This document shows, one piece after another, positions 1 through 10,970 of a stretch of DNA of 64,000 nt. This DNA comes from Saccopteryx bilineata (Eukaryota; Chordata; Mammalia; Chiroptera; Emballonuridae): contig NC_089490.1 of assembly GCF_036850765.1 (NCBI RefSeq), forward strand, positions 129,236,522-129,300,521, written 5' to 3'. The position numbers and the translations under genes are program-made. The notes below the pieces were generated by a model. It was not told the origin of the DNA and ran no database searches. It saw nothing but the letters and a program-made list of their open reading frames with translations. How positions within the stretch are numbered: position 1 is the first letter of the stretch; each line of letters starts with the position of its first letter.

Positions 1-958
1 GTTGGAAAACCCCCTTTAGTATTTCCTGGAGTGGGGGCTTTCTGTTGATAAATTCTCTCATCTTTTCTGTATTTGTGAATGTTTTTATATCTCCTTCATA
101 CTTGAAGGATAGCTTTGATGGGTATAGTATTCTTGGCTGAAAGTTCCTCTCTTTCAGGGCTTTAAATATTGGGGTCCACTCTCTTCTAGCTTGTAGAGTT
201 TCTGCTGAGAAATCTGATGATAATCTAATAGGCCTTCCTTTATATGTTGTACTCTTCTTTTCCCTGGCTGCCTTGAGAATTTTTTCTTTGTCATTGATTT
301 GAGTCATCTTTATTATGATGTGCCTTGGAGTGGGTTTGTTGGGGTTAAGAAAACTTGGTGTTCTGTTTGCTTCTTGAATTTGAGGCTTTAGTTCCTTCCA
401 CAGGCTTGGGAAGTTCTCGTCTATTATTTGTTTGAGTATATTCTCCATTCCATTTTCTTTCTCTTCTCCCTCTGATATACCTATTATTCTTATGTTATTC
501 TTTCTGATGGAGTCAGACAATTCCTGTAGGGCTTTCTCATTTTTTATTATTTTTGAGTCTCTTTCTTCTTCTCTCTGTTGTGCCTCAAGTTGTTTGTCTT
601 CTATTTCACTAATCCTATCTTCAATCTGGGCTGTTCTGTTAGCTAAGCTTGTTACCTCGTTTTTCAGCTCGTGAATTGAGTTTTTCATTTCTGTTTGATT
701 TGTTTTTATAGTTTCAATTTCCTTGGTAATATATTCTTTGTGTTCATTGAGTTGTTTTCTGATCTCCCTATATTGCCTTTCTGTGTTTTCTTGTATATCT
801 CTGAGTATTTTTAAGATTTCTATTTTAAATTCTCTGTCATTTAGCTCCAAGGCTTCCAATATGTTAAGTCTTTTCTCCATAGATTTTTCCACATCTATTT
901 GTGTTACCTCTCTTTCTTTTGTATCCATAATATTCGATTTTCTCTTTCTTATCGGCAT
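1..958 (-). CDS. LINE-1 ORF1 protein, 3' end beyond window
   Basis: This is the RNA-binding chaperone of a non-LTR retrotransposon, which coats LINE-1 RNA in the cytoplasmic RNP. I read every codon on the minus strand from the ATG at 958-956 to base 2: 319 codons, no stop and no frameshift. The protein starts MPIRKRKS. Residues from about 10 to 150 are rich in E, K, I and L in heptad-like spacing, as in the family's trimerising coiled coil. A central RRM-like part follows (about 160-255), then the C-terminal domain (motifs LQARREW and ILYPSKLSF). By comparison with mammalian ORF1p (about 338 residues) only some 20 residues lie outside the window. The ATG was chosen because it opens the frame just after the 5' UTR. 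The start context is unremarkable. Being fully open, this copy is probably young. Confidence 0.9.
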   Translation of the reverse strand, partial: MPIRKRKSNIMDTKEREVTQIDVEKSMEKRLNILEALELNDREFKIEILKILRDIQENTERQYREIRKQLNEHKEYITKEIETIKTNQTEMKNSIHELKNEVTSLANRTAQIEDRISEIEDKQLEAQQREEERDSKIIKNEKALQELSDSIRKNNIRIIGISEGEEKENGMENILKQIIDENFPSLWKELKPQIQEANRTPSFLNPNKPTPRHIIIKMTQINDKEKILKAAREKKSTTYKGRPIRLSSDFSAETLQARREWTPIFKALKERNFQPRILYPSKLSFKYEGDIKTFTNTEKMREFINRKPPLQEILKGVFQ

Positions 959-2599
959 CTGAGGGTGGTCTTATTGATAGCACTAATTAGAATTAATAAA
1001 GAGTAAAAAGAAAAAAAAAAAGGGTAAAACACCCCACAAAAAAAAACAGTAATAATTTATTATTTCCCCCTTTTTTTCTCTCTTCTCTTTCCCTCCTCTC
1101 CCCTCCTCAGGGAAATATCGTGCCTATAATGGAGGGCCTGATTTGGGGTGAAGAGTTCAAGGGGCAAAAAAAGGGAGTAGGGACCTACTAAATGCAAAAA
1201 AAAAAAAAAAAAAAAAAAAGGAAGAAAATCTTAGACAAGCATAAGATGATTTGCTTGTAAGTGATGGTCAACTAAGAGATATAGTGAGAGGGATAAGAGG
1301 GAATCAGAAAAAAGGACCAAAAAAGAATAATAAAGAAGAAAAAATAAAAATAATAAGTAAAAATCTGTTGTATTAAGTGGAGCGAAGACTAAATACAATG
1401 GAGACCTTGGGTTGGGAGGACCCAAAATGCCACAAAAATAAACAAACAAGAGAAAAAATATATAAAAACAAAAGCAAAAAAGAGAAATAAAGCCAAAAAA
1501 AAGCCTTGAGTCCCAAATTAACTAATTTGTTCGTGATTGAGGATTATATGGGAGGAAAGTAAAATGAGAAAAGAAAAAACGAATAGAAAGGAAAAAAATA
1601 AGAAAAAGAGAAAAACGAAGGAACAAATAAAATAGGAGGAGAAAAAAATATAAAGCAAGACAAAAAAAAACAAAAGAGGAGAGAGTGAGAGTTAAGTGTT
1701 TTGGAGTATAACCTTAAAGGAGGGTGAGGATGAAGAAGAAAAATAAAATGCAACACTCATGGGTAGTGTAGTTCAAGAAAGGGGAAGCATAAGATGGGCA
1801 GAGAATAGAAGGACCGAAGTGGAGGAAATAAAGGCAAAAAGATAGAAGAAACAAACAACAACAACAACAAAAAATTAGTGGATCAAGTTGCAAAGTCTGT
1901 GGGTTTTTCTTGATTTTGAGAGGTTAACTTCTTCCTTTTTCTTTTCTCTCCCTCTTCCTAGTCGGTGACTCTGTACCCCAGGCTCTGCCCCTGTGTCACT
2001 CTTAGGTAGAGATTTGCAGTTGATGGGATTCTATGGCAATGTCATATAATTGGCTTTAGTCTTGCTGGAAGTAAAGGCTTGTTGGCGTTTGCAGGGTCCA
2101 ACGATGAGAGAGTTTGCTTTCCTGGATTCTCTCTCCTAGTCCCCCCTTTCTGAATTAGCAGCCTGGTGATCCAGCTATAAGGCTGCAACTGCTTCTGCCT
2201 GGGGAGTAAGAGGCTCAAAGAGCTGGGAAATCCCCACTCTATCCCCACTCAGTGCAAGGCTTTGGGAAAGGCTCTGACAGTCAGGGCCTCCAGTGTAATC
2301 AGGCGGGGGTGGGAGTCAATTGTTGTCAAGGTGACTGTTCAGCGCCTATCATTTAGTTGGACCTCTCAACCCAGGCTTTCCACACTTTGTAGCCTGTTTT
2401 TGCAGGGAAGAAGAGGCACTAGTCTCTGCTTACGACTAGTGTAGTATAGACCTTATTATCTGCCAAGTCCTTCTTGTTAGCGTTTATCCCTGAATATGGA
2501 GGCTCTATCAATCAGAAGTTGCCCCCGCCCCTTTAGCGAGAGACACTAAAAAATATCACGCCTCTTGTCTTGGATCGCTGAACTGAGAGAGATCTTATC

Positions 2600-3385
2600 A
2601 ATTAGAACCGAGGGTGCGCAGATTTCATGGGTTAAGCTAATTTCAGTGATTGGGTCGCAGCTGTGTTTCCGAAGGTATTTTAGGCTGCCTGCGCGTGCCC
2701 CTCCCCCAACGCTTGATTGTTAGCTTGAATGGCTGGGTGAGGTGCCCCGCCCACGGAGAGAAGCTCCCAAGCCTCTCCCGCTCGCCCCACCGCTGGTGGC
2801 TGGACCGCACCAGGCGCAGGATAATGGAGCCCCCTGGGTGTGCGGGCCAGTAGGGCGCCCTGGGCGCGTGGAATGCCCAAGGCACGCGCGCGAATGGGGC
2901 GCTCCGGGCACCGGTGGCCGGTGACCCCCACTCGCAGTGTGCGGGCCGCTGGGAACTGTCAGCGGTGCTCAACCGGACCGGGCGCGCGCGCGTCGGCTCG
3001 TGGCGGCCGCTCGCGGTGGCGGTTCGCGGGGGCTCGCGGCAGCTCGCGGTGGCGGTTCGCGGGGGTTCGCGGCAGCTGGGGGGGGGGCTCGCGGCGGCTC
3101 GCGGTCGGCCGCTCGCAGCGGCTTGCGGTTCCCAAGTATATGGGCTGACTCACCGCAGGCGCACTCCCTGGCGGCTTGAGTGAGCGTCGCTGCGGTAGCT
3201 TCCTCCACACCCTCGTCTCTCAGATTCAAGTGATAACAGTCCTTTTGCTTTCAGTTTGTGTGGAACTCCGGAATGCTCCGAGGATAAATTTTTCTGTTTC
3301 TAGTTGATAAATTTGTTGTGATTTAGGGGAGAGCTGTCGGACGCGCTTCTCACGGCGCCATTTCCGTGATGTCACTCTCCGACAT
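2600..3385 (-). promoter_or_regulatory. CpG-rich LINE-1 5' UTR promoter with two 33-bp monomers
   Basis: The segment is strikingly CpG-dense compared with its AT-rich flanks. Bases 3010-3042 and 3043-3075 are tandem 33-bp units (starting CTCGCGGTGGCGG) that differ at one base, followed by a third, degraded GCGGCTCGCGG run. Transcription would proceed toward lower coordinates into ORF1. Tandem promoter monomers are known from rodent LINE-1s; the regulatory role here is inferred from position and composition. Overlapping open frames in this stretch are products of its high GC content and were not called as genes. Confidence 0.7.
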
Positions 3386-3389
3386 TGGG

Positions 3390-3921
3390 ATTTCAATAGC
3401 TATTTTAAGTATTTTGATGGAAGAGTTTTAAAGCTGACTTACATCATTTTTGGCCACAAAATCCCATAATGATGGAAATATGTCTAAACATCTGTTGTCC
3501 AAATGCCTTACAGTAGAGGTGTTTCTTTCAAAATGCAGATTCATATTTTCTCACTCATTAAGTGTTCCTTTTCCCTTGAAATGACAAATGTGTTTTTATG
3601 TGTTTTGTTTTTTGTTTCTCTTTCTTATGTCCATACAATGTCTTAAAGAACAGTTTTGCATTCTTGAAAATGTTAACTATTTACATATGATCCAGCCATT
3701 CTACTCTTACATATTTACTCAAGAGAAAGAAAAATATGTTTATATAAACCCTTGTATATAAGTATTCATATCAGATTCATTTGTTTTGGACAAAAATTTA
3801 AAACAATCTAAATACCCATACAATTAATAAGTGGTAGTCCTCAGGCAGGGTAGCACATGAGCCTATACTATTAATCACTTATTACATTGCCTTTCCATAT
3901 AGGGCTGCCCTTCACCTAGAA
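3390..3921. other. Gene-free; old LINE-1 remnant
   Basis: Bases about 3650-3850 read as a decayed plus-strand LINE-1 ORF2/3' fragment (a phrase like ATCCAGCCATTCTACTCTTA, then text about intervals typical of that region). I see nothing recognisable in the rest. Confidence 0.4.
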
Positions 3922-3935
3922 AATAGCCGATTTCT

Positions 3936-4160
3936 TTCTTTCTTTCTTTCTTTTTTACAATTTTTAATTTTTTTTAATTCATTTTAGAGTGGAGAGAGAG
4001 GGAGAGAGAGAGACAGAGAGGGAGGAGAGAGAGACAGGGGGGAGGAACTGGAAGCATCAACTCCCATATGTGCCTTGACCAGGCAAGCCCAGGGTTTCGA
4101 ACTGGCAACCTCAGCATTTCCAGGTCGACGCTTTATCCACTGCGCCACCACAGGTCAGGC
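3936..4160 (-). mobile_element. SINE-C insertion
   Basis: Reverse complement of the GCCTGACCTGTGGTGGCGCA head, with tRNA-like A and B boxes, a CT-rich body and a T-run on the left. The TSD AATAGCCGATTTCT is perfect at 3922-3935 and 4161-4174. Confidence 0.95.
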
Positions 4161-4567
4161 AATAGCCGATTTCTGATGTGTGGCCTATCGAGCAAACACA
4201 GAAACGCATGAATATACACATAAAAGATAATTTACAATCCAGAGAAAGTGCTCATTTCCTCTGTAGCTGATCTAGTACTTTACAATCTCCCTATAAGGAA
4301 CCTAAAAGTCTTATACCATGAAGTTGGGTCACTGTGCCTTTGTTTTCAGACGGAAAGAAACCTTTGGTCATCACATTCAAGTTGTTGCTCTAGGATGACA
4401 CTAGTTCAAATCAGAATCAAAATACCAGCTTTAAGTGGATTCTAGGAGAATCTTAACTTGTGTCTACCACTAACAAGCCAGCCCATATTTCCCCAGGTAT
4501 AAGATGCTCCCATGTATAAGATGCACCTTAATATTGGGGCCTGAAATTTGAAAAAAAATGTATTACA

Positions 4568-4785
4568 GCCTGACCTGTGGTGGCGCAGTGGATAAAGCGT
4601 CGACCTGGAAATGCTGAGGTCGCCACTTTGAAACCCTGAGCTTGCCTGGTCAAGGCACATATGGGAGTTGATGCTTCCAGCTCCTCCCCCCTTCTCTCTC
4701 TCTGTCTCTCTCTCCTCTCTTTCTCTCTCTCTGTCTCTCTCTCTCCCTCTCTCCTCTCTAAAAATGAATAAATAAAATAAAAAAG
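4568..4785 (+). mobile_element. SINE-C insertion inside the pogo-like element
   Basis: Full-length head, CT-rich body and AT-rich tail. The TSD TATTACA is at 4561-4567 and 4786-4792. It is younger than the DNA transposon that it interrupts. Confidence 0.95.
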
Positions 4786-4807
4786 TATTACATATTGAAT
4801 GAAAGTT

Positions 4808-6059
4808 TTATTCATCATAAAATTCATACAACTCCTCATCTCTGTCAAAACTCCCATCCATTAGCTTGTCCTCATTTGTGTCTGATGACGAATCACTGTC
4901 TTCATATATTGCTTTGTCTTCAGTTCCACCTATGGCATTTGAAATGCCACACTTCTTAAATGACTTGACAATGATCTCAATCTTGATATTATCCCAGGAT
5001 CTTTTCACCCAGGTACAAACTTCGCCGATAGTTGGTTTCTTCACTCTTCTTGTGGTATAAAATTGTCCCAGAAGACTTCATCCATTGGTTCTATTCATCT
5101 CTCATGGCAGCTTTGAAGGGTTTGTTAATATTAACATCAAGTGTTTGGAGCTGGGATGCCAAGCCTCCAGGTATGACGGCAAGTTATATATTTTGCTCTG
5201 CAGCAATCTTCTTTGTGTTTTTTGTTACGTGTGCCCTGAACTGATCAAGCACCAATAGGGCAGGTTTGCATAAGAGCCCACCTGGTCTCCTTCTCCAAAC
5301 TTTCTCAAACCAGATCTTCATCCCATCCTGATCCATCAACCCTTGTCGTGAATGTGGACAATCACTCCTCAAGGAATGTCTTCTTTTGGCATTGTTTTGC
5401 CTTTGAAAATCAGCATAGGAGGCAGCTTGGTTCCGTCGGCACAACAAGCTAGAATAACTGTATAGTGGCTCTTTTCACGTCCACTTGTCTTCACAGTTAC
5501 AGTTTTCACCCCCTTTTATCAACAGTTACGTTACTTGGGACATCAGATTGAAGGGGGACTTTGCTCATATTTGCAATCTGTCACAACTCAAATTGATGTG
5601 TCTTCTGAGATTGAATGGCAAAATGATGAAATTCAGGGACCATCTGCTCATAGCTTTCAGGCACTTTTGGGCAAGTCTGGTGAGTATACACATGCTTAGT
5701 CCATTCTGTTTCATGGACCTGAAGCACCAATTGTGTCCTCCTTTGAAATCAGTAACTTCTTTTCATCAGCAATTCTTCTTGACTCATGCTGAACCAACTT
5801 TGTGGACACAGGAATTCCAATTGCCCTTTGCTCTTCAATCCATTATCTTCAATTCCTTCTCTAAATCAGGTCATTTTGCCTCTCATGGCCTTTTCTGCCA
5901 TGGCATTTTTAGTGGGGTTTCTTATTCCCGTAGCCAGTCTCGGATTGATTTCTCAGTTGGAGGAGGAAATAGTTGAGCAGCACGATTTCCATTCACTTTT
6001 GCAAACTGGATTGCTTTCAACTTGAATTCAGCACTATACAAAAATCTTTTCTGAGCCAT
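4808..6059 (-). pseudogene. pogo-like transposase remnant
   Basis: A cut-and-paste transposase relic. The start at 6059 gives MAQKRFLYSAEFKLKAIQ, a psq-type helix-turn-helix, broken by a stop at about 5922. A mid-part at 5184-5447 in another frame contains LLVLDQFRAHVTKN, fitting the second catalytic aspartate region of a DDE domain. The tail at 4808-5044 reads VCTWVKRSWDNIK and KSFKKCGISNA, followed by an acidic stretch, the usual C-terminus of the pogo/Tigger/JRK-like group. Stops and frameshifts separate these blocks, so it is inactive. The assignment rests on family motifs I know; a domain search would firm up the subfamily. Confidence 0.75.
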
Positions 6060-6304
6060 TTCTGGGCAGAACATGGCAAAACATAACCTACCATAATATA
6101 CAGGTAACAAGTGCGAAACAATGAGCGCAAAGACAACAAGCATGAAACAGCAGGAAATGCAAGAAAAAAAATATACAACAATGAGTACAAAAAAAAGCGC
6201 GAAAAAGCGGGAAATGCAAGTAGAAATATCCATAACCACTGCATAAGATGCACCCAGTTTTTAGACCCCAAATTTTTCAGAAAAGGCTGCTTCTTATATA
6301 CGGG

Positions 6305-7098
6305 TAAATACCATAATCCCCAAGTACCCCTCTGTCACAAAACATCCTATCCAATTACTTTCTAAATAGAACCAAAGTTCAGGGTCAAACTGCCCTCTTG
6401 TGGTGGAAATTGGTATCTGTTTGGTCTCGGAAGCTCCGGTTAACCAGTAGCCTCGGTGCCTTAATGGAGCATTCCTACCACTATCTGGGGCCTCTCTCGG
6501 GAAACTAGGGGGAAAATGGCAACCCTAAAGAGGCAGGTGCAAGGATGGGGAGCAGGGACACAGTAGCAAAGCAGTTCATCCTTCAAAATTCTAGGTACTG
6601 TTGAACTTTTCAGAAAGAATACAAGCAACAGAGTGTGGGTCAGTCATGTGGAGGAAGATTGAACAGCCTCTTCCAGCAATATCTAAAATGGGTACTAGCA
6701 AGCTACTTTTGCTGAATTCAAACACTGGTGAAACAATGTGTCATGCTGCTTAAAAATGTGCTACCTTAATCTTTATCATTGAAACCATTTTAAATATAGT
6801 TTGCATTACATATTGTTTTATTAAGAGCGTAACTCCCAGTTCAAGAAAATGAATATTATTATACTACCTTAAAAGGCTCTCCGTGCTCTTTCCTGATGGC
6901 TTTCCTTTTCCCCACCAGAGGTAATCATTACCCTGAATTTTGTCTTTGAAATCTCCCTGCTTTAAGTTATATAAACATACATTATAGACCTGCTGTGAAC
7001 ATACATAGTATTTTCACTCTTTTAGAGTACTTTGATGCACAGGTCTAAATTTTCATGCAACTGATCTATTAACATTTTCTAAATTAGTTAGTGTATAT
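6305..7098. other. Gene-free stretch
   Basis: AT-rich single-copy-looking sequence. I see no open frame with family resemblance, no RNA gene and no repeat that I can name. Confidence 0.4.
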
Positions 7099-7113
7099 AA
7101 AAGTTTGCAAATG

Positions 7114-7887
7114 ACCTGACCAGGCAGTGGTGCAGTGGATAGAGCATCGGACTGGGATGCAGAAGGACCCAGGTTCGAGACCCCGAGGTTGTCAACTTGA
7201 GCTCAGGCTCATCTGGCTTGAACAAAAAATAAATAAAAAAAGCTCACCAGCTTGGATCCAGGGTCGCTGGTTCCAGCAAGGGGTTGTTACTCAGTCTGTT
7301 GAAGGCCCGTGGTCAAGGCACATATGAGAAAGCAATCAATGAACAACTAAGATGTTGCAATGAAAAACTGATGATTGGCCCTGGCCGGTTGGCTCAGCGG
7401 TAGAGCGTCGGCCTAGCGTGCGGAGGACCCGGGTTCGATTCCTGGCCAGGGCACGCAGGAGAAGCGCCCATTTGCTTCTCCACCCCTCCGCCGCGCTTTC
7501 CTCTCTGTCTCTCTCTTCCCCTCCCGCAGCCAAGGCTCCTTTGGAGCAAAGATGGCCCGGGCGCTGGGGATGGCTCTGTGGCCTCTGCCTCAGGCGCTAG
7601 AGTGGCTCTGGTAGCAACATGGCGACGTCCAGGATGGGCAGAACATCGCCCCCTCGTGGGCAGAGCGTCACCTCTGGTGGGCGTGCCGGGTGGATCCCGG
7701 TCGGGCACATGCGGGAGTCTGTCTTACTGTCCCTGTTTCCAGCTTCAGAGAAATGCAAAAAAAAGAAAAGAAAAAAAAAAAAAAAAAGAAAAACTGATGA
7801 TTGATGCTTCTTATCTCTCTCTGTTACTGTCTATCCCTCTCTCTGACTCTCTGTCCCTGTAAAAATATAAATAAATAAAAAATTTTT
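7114..7887 (+). mobile_element. SINE-A, split by SINE-B
   Basis: SINE-A head at 7114; its tail resumes after the nested SINE-B and ends in an A/T-rich tail. The outer TSD AAAAGTTTGCAAATG is at 7099-7113 and 7888-7902. Confidence 0.95.
7378..7787 (+). mobile_element. SINE-B nested in SINE-A
   Basis: Head with A box GGCTCAGCGGTAGAGCG and B box GGTTCGATTCC, long CpG-bearing body and an A-rich tail. The TSD GAAAAACTGATGATTG is perfect at 7362-7377 and 7788-7803. Confidence 0.95.
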
Positions 7888-8049
7888 AAAAGTTTGCAAA
7901 TGTGTCTGACACATTATTTATTGTAACTTTTCTTTTATGATGGAAACTTTTTGTGTCCACTTATAAAACTCCTTTCCTACTCCAGTCATATTTTCCTAAT
8001 GTCTTCAAAACATTTTAGATCGCCTCCCTTCACATGTAAGTTTTTAATC

Positions 8050-8230
8050 TACCTGGCAAGGATTTTTTTATAATGGCTTTATTGAGATACACTTCACATA
8101 CCATAGAATTCACCCCTTTAGAGTACACAATTCAGTGTTTTAGTATATTGAGTTGTTCACCACTAATTCTAAAACATTTTTATCAGCCCCTAAGAGACCC
8201 CACAAGGTACTGACTTTAACAGATGGCATT
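8050..8230 (-). mobile_element. Ancient LINE-1 (L1M-like) fragment
   Basis: Text such as GGCTTTATTGAGATACACTT, then ATAGAATTCACCCCTTTAGA, is the familiar 3' UTR region of old mammalian LINE-1s. Strongly diverged; strand inferred. Confidence 0.5.
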
Positions 8231-8316
8231 TATAAAACCAACATTCCAGCACCATTTCTAGTCTATCTTCAGTGATTTGCAGCAGCATCTATGGACAAAT
8301 CAAGTTTTTACATCAA

Positions 8317-8419
8317 ATTACAGAGATTATCGTCAACTAGACAGTTTCTGCCCTTAAGGAGTTCTGAGGGTAAAACAAATGTTATCTTGGTGGAATTATG
8401 AGTAACTTTTAAAAAATAA
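8317..8419 (+). repeat. 103-bp sequence identical to 23615-23717
   Basis: Starts ATTACAGAGATTATCGTCAA and ends ACTTTTAAAAAATAA. I compared both copies base by base and saw no difference. Flanks are unrelated on both sides. It is not part of any SINE or LTR family seen here. Confidence 0.9.
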
Positions 8420-8628
8420 ATTGTTCCAGTCTCTTCCATTGGTCTACTTGTTTATTTCTGCACTAATATGTGCTAACTGAACTACTATTAAAAGGAAGCT
8501 GTCATTCTGTTTTCTTTCCTCAGTAGTATCTTGATTTTTATGGACACTGTACTTCCATATAAATTTTAAAAATAACTTGTCAATTTCCACAGAAATCCCA
8601 TTTGGAAACTTAGTTAAAATTGTGTTAA

Positions 8629-8979
8629 GCCTGACCGGGCGGTGGCGCAGTGGATGGAGCGTCGGACTGGGATGCGGAGGACCCAGGTTTGAGACCCCGA
8701 GGTCGCCAGCTTGAGCGCAGGATCATCTGGTTTGGGTAAGGGTTCGCCAGCCTGGACCCAAGGTCGCTGGCTCAAGCAAGGGGTTACTCGGCCTGCTGAA
8801 GGCCCGCGGTCAAGGCACATATGAGAAAGCAATCAATGAGCGACTAGGGTGTCGCAATGCGCAGCGAAAAACTAATGATTGATGCTTCTCATCTCTCCGT
8901 TCCTGTCTGTCCCTGTCTGTCCCTCACTCTGACTCTCTGTCTCTGTAAAAAAATAAAAATTTTAAAAAAAGATTTTTAA
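8629..8979 (+). mobile_element. SINE-A insertion
   Basis: Well-preserved copy with the TSD AAAATTGTGTTAA at 8616-8628 and 8980-8992. Confidence 0.95.
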
Positions 8980-8992
8980 AAAATTGTGTTAA

Positions 8993-10230
8993 ATCTATGC
9001 ACTTGTTGAGGAAAAGTGACATTTAAAACACTGACTCTTCTCTTTCATAACAATGGTATTACTCTCCTTTTATTCAGGTTTTAAAAAATATTTGTTTTAT
9101 AATTTTTTAAATTTTGTTTCTATTTCTCCTTAAACGTGAAACATTTTTTAAACGTGTAACATTTTTATTATATTTATTCCTTAAAACCTCACTTATTTAT
9201 GCTATTGAAAATGTTCTTTTTCAAAAAGAATTTCTTCTACCATTTGTTGCAAGAGTGTGACAATGGTTTTTATGTCCAATGACCCTTCCAAAATTTATCA
9301 ATGGAATCTTCTTTTCTCTCTCTGTAATTGTTTCATTTTTAAATGACATGAATTTTTTTTTCTTACAGTTTTTCTTTCTCATGCTTCAATGTATGGATTA
9401 GGACTATTGGCACAAAATGAGATGTGCTTATGGCACACACTTTATCTTGTTCCCAAACTTAAAGGAAATGCACCTGGCCTTTCAATGTCACGTTTACTAG
9501 ATTCTGTAAGACACCCTTCATAGTTAAAAATTTTTTTCTGCTTCTCCCTTGCCTAGAGTTTTTTCATGAATAGATGTTGAGTTTTATTACTTTTCCCACA
9601 TCAAGTTAAATAACCATGATTCTGATTTTAATCTATCAATGTGACAATTTACTTTACTTTTTAAAATCAAATCAAAGAATACAATTGTAAAATATACCAT
9701 TCTCTTATGCTCCATGAAGGAAAAATCAGTTTCCTACTGAATTAAGATACGGTAAAAATAAAAAAGTTTTTAAAAAAGGACACCTTGGAGTCAATAAAAA
9801 TAAAAGGTAATATATAAAGATAAAACTACCATGTATTCCTGGGATTAAACATAGATTTATTGTGATATATTCAATTTTTTAATACTTTAACTTCTTAATA
9901 TTTTTGCATGTTCATAAGTGAGACCAGTTGTAATTTTTGTTTTTGTACTGTGTCATATTTTGGTAATACACTTTATCTATCTTATGTAAAATTGGAAATT
10001 TTTTTCTGAATGTTTAGTAACACTACTAAACTGTTGGGGGAGGGGGTAGAGAAGAGTTTTGGCAATTGATTGAATTTCTTTAAAAGTTAAAGGGCCATGA
10101 TGTATATATCTTCTTGAGCCTGTTTGCTATTTCTAGGAATATATTCTTTTCACCAAAATTCTCAAATATTGGCACGAACTTAATCAAATGTTCTCTTACT
10201 ATTTTAAAATCAATTCATTTGACATTTTCT
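8993..10230 (-). mobile_element. Ancient LINE-1 debris, antisense
   Basis: Heavily decayed, AT-rich. Pieces such as the TTTTGCATGTTCATAAGTGA area (about 9900) and the GGCAATTGATTGAATTTC area (about 10065) fit the antisense of LINE-1 ORF2. No open frame survives. Boundaries are vague; related debris appears to continue between the SINEs up to about 11730. Confidence 0.45.
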
Positions 10231-10524
10231 TTTTCTTGTGAGAGAGACAGAAAGAGGGAGATAGGGACAGACAAGGAGAGAGAAGTATCAATTCTTGTTG
10301 CAGCATCTTAGTTGTTCGTTAATTGCATTCTCATATGTGCTTTGACAGGGGGTCTACAGCAGACCGAGTGACCCCTTGCTCAAGCTAGTGACTCCTTGCT
10401 CAAGCTGGTGAGCCTTGTTCAAACCAGATGAGCCAGCGCTTAAGCTGGCGACCTCGGGGTTTCGAACCTGGGTCTTCTGCGTCCCAATCTGACTTTCTAT
10501 CCACTGTGCCACTGCCTGGTCGAG
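10231..10524 (-). mobile_element. SINE-A, older copy
   Basis: Reverse complement of the SINE-A consensus with many substitutions; the head ends CCACTGCCTGGTCGAGC near 10523. No clear TSD. Confidence 0.85.
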
Positions 10525-10610
10525 CTTTAATTCTTCATATTGTTTATTTATGCCAGCTTTATTTATCCTTGATCAAGCTTGTCTAAGTTATCAACTGTAT
10601 CACTTAGTTT

Positions 10611-10956
10611 CTTTCTTTCTTTTTTTCTTTTTTACAGAGACAGAGAGAAAGTCAGAGAGAGGGATAGACAGGGACAAACAGGAACGGAGAGATGAGAAGC
10701 ATCAATCATTAATTTTTCATTGCGCATTGCAACACCTTAGTTGTTCATTGATTACTTTCTCATATGTGCCTTGACCGCGGGCCTTCAGCAGACCAAGTAA
10801 CCCCTTGCTCAAGCCAGCGACCTTGGGCTCAAGCTGGTGAGCTTTTGTTCAAATCAGATGAGCCCGCACTCAAGCTGGCGACCTCAGGGTCTCGTAACTG
10901 GGTCTTCTTATATCCCAGTTTGATGCTCTATCCACTGCGCCACCGCCTGGTCAGGC
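10611..10956 (-). mobile_element. SINE-A insertion
   Basis: Reverse-oriented copy. The TSD GTATCACTTAGTTT (10597-10610) matches GTATCACTCAGTTT (10957-10970) with one mismatch. Confidence 0.93.
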
Positions 10957-10970
10957 GTATCACTCAGTTT

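Larger units (their letters stand above)
1..3385 (-). mobile_element. LINE-1, 5' half of an apparently full-length copy
   Basis: ORF1 (958 downward) is preceded on the minus strand by about 2.4 kb of 5' UTR. The part nearest ORF1 (about 960-1900) is purine-rich when read on the plus strand and carries A-runs. The distal part (about 2500-3385) is GC- and CpG-rich. The outer end near 3385 carries an AAATGGCGCC motif, resembling the YY1-type site found near the start of other mammalian LINE-1s. ORF2, the 3' end and therefore the TSD lie outside the window, so full length is an inference. The exact 5' boundary is uncertain by roughly 20 bases. Confidence 0.85.
4491..6304 (-). mobile_element. Degenerate pogo-like (Tc1/mariner superfamily) DNA transposon
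   Basis: The ends are related inverted sequences: left CCCCAGGTATAAGATGC, right (reversed) CCCGTATATAAGAAGC. Each is followed about 30 bases in by a second GCATCTTA/TAAGATGC motif. Between them a broken transposase is readable on the minus strand. Next to the right end, two imperfect copies of a ~50-bp unit (containing GGAAATGCAAG) lie at about 6115-6220. A SINE-C is inserted at 4568-4785. I could not find a clean TA duplication, so the outer boundaries are approximate. Confidence 0.75.

Noticed and set aside
432..962. Plus-strand open frames in the LINE-1 segment
   Set aside because: Antisense shadows of the ORF1 coding frame.
2643..3229. Overlapping open frames on both strands at the GC-rich segment
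   Set aside because: CpG-rich LINE-1 5' UTR with few stop codons. No homology or codon pattern supports a gene.
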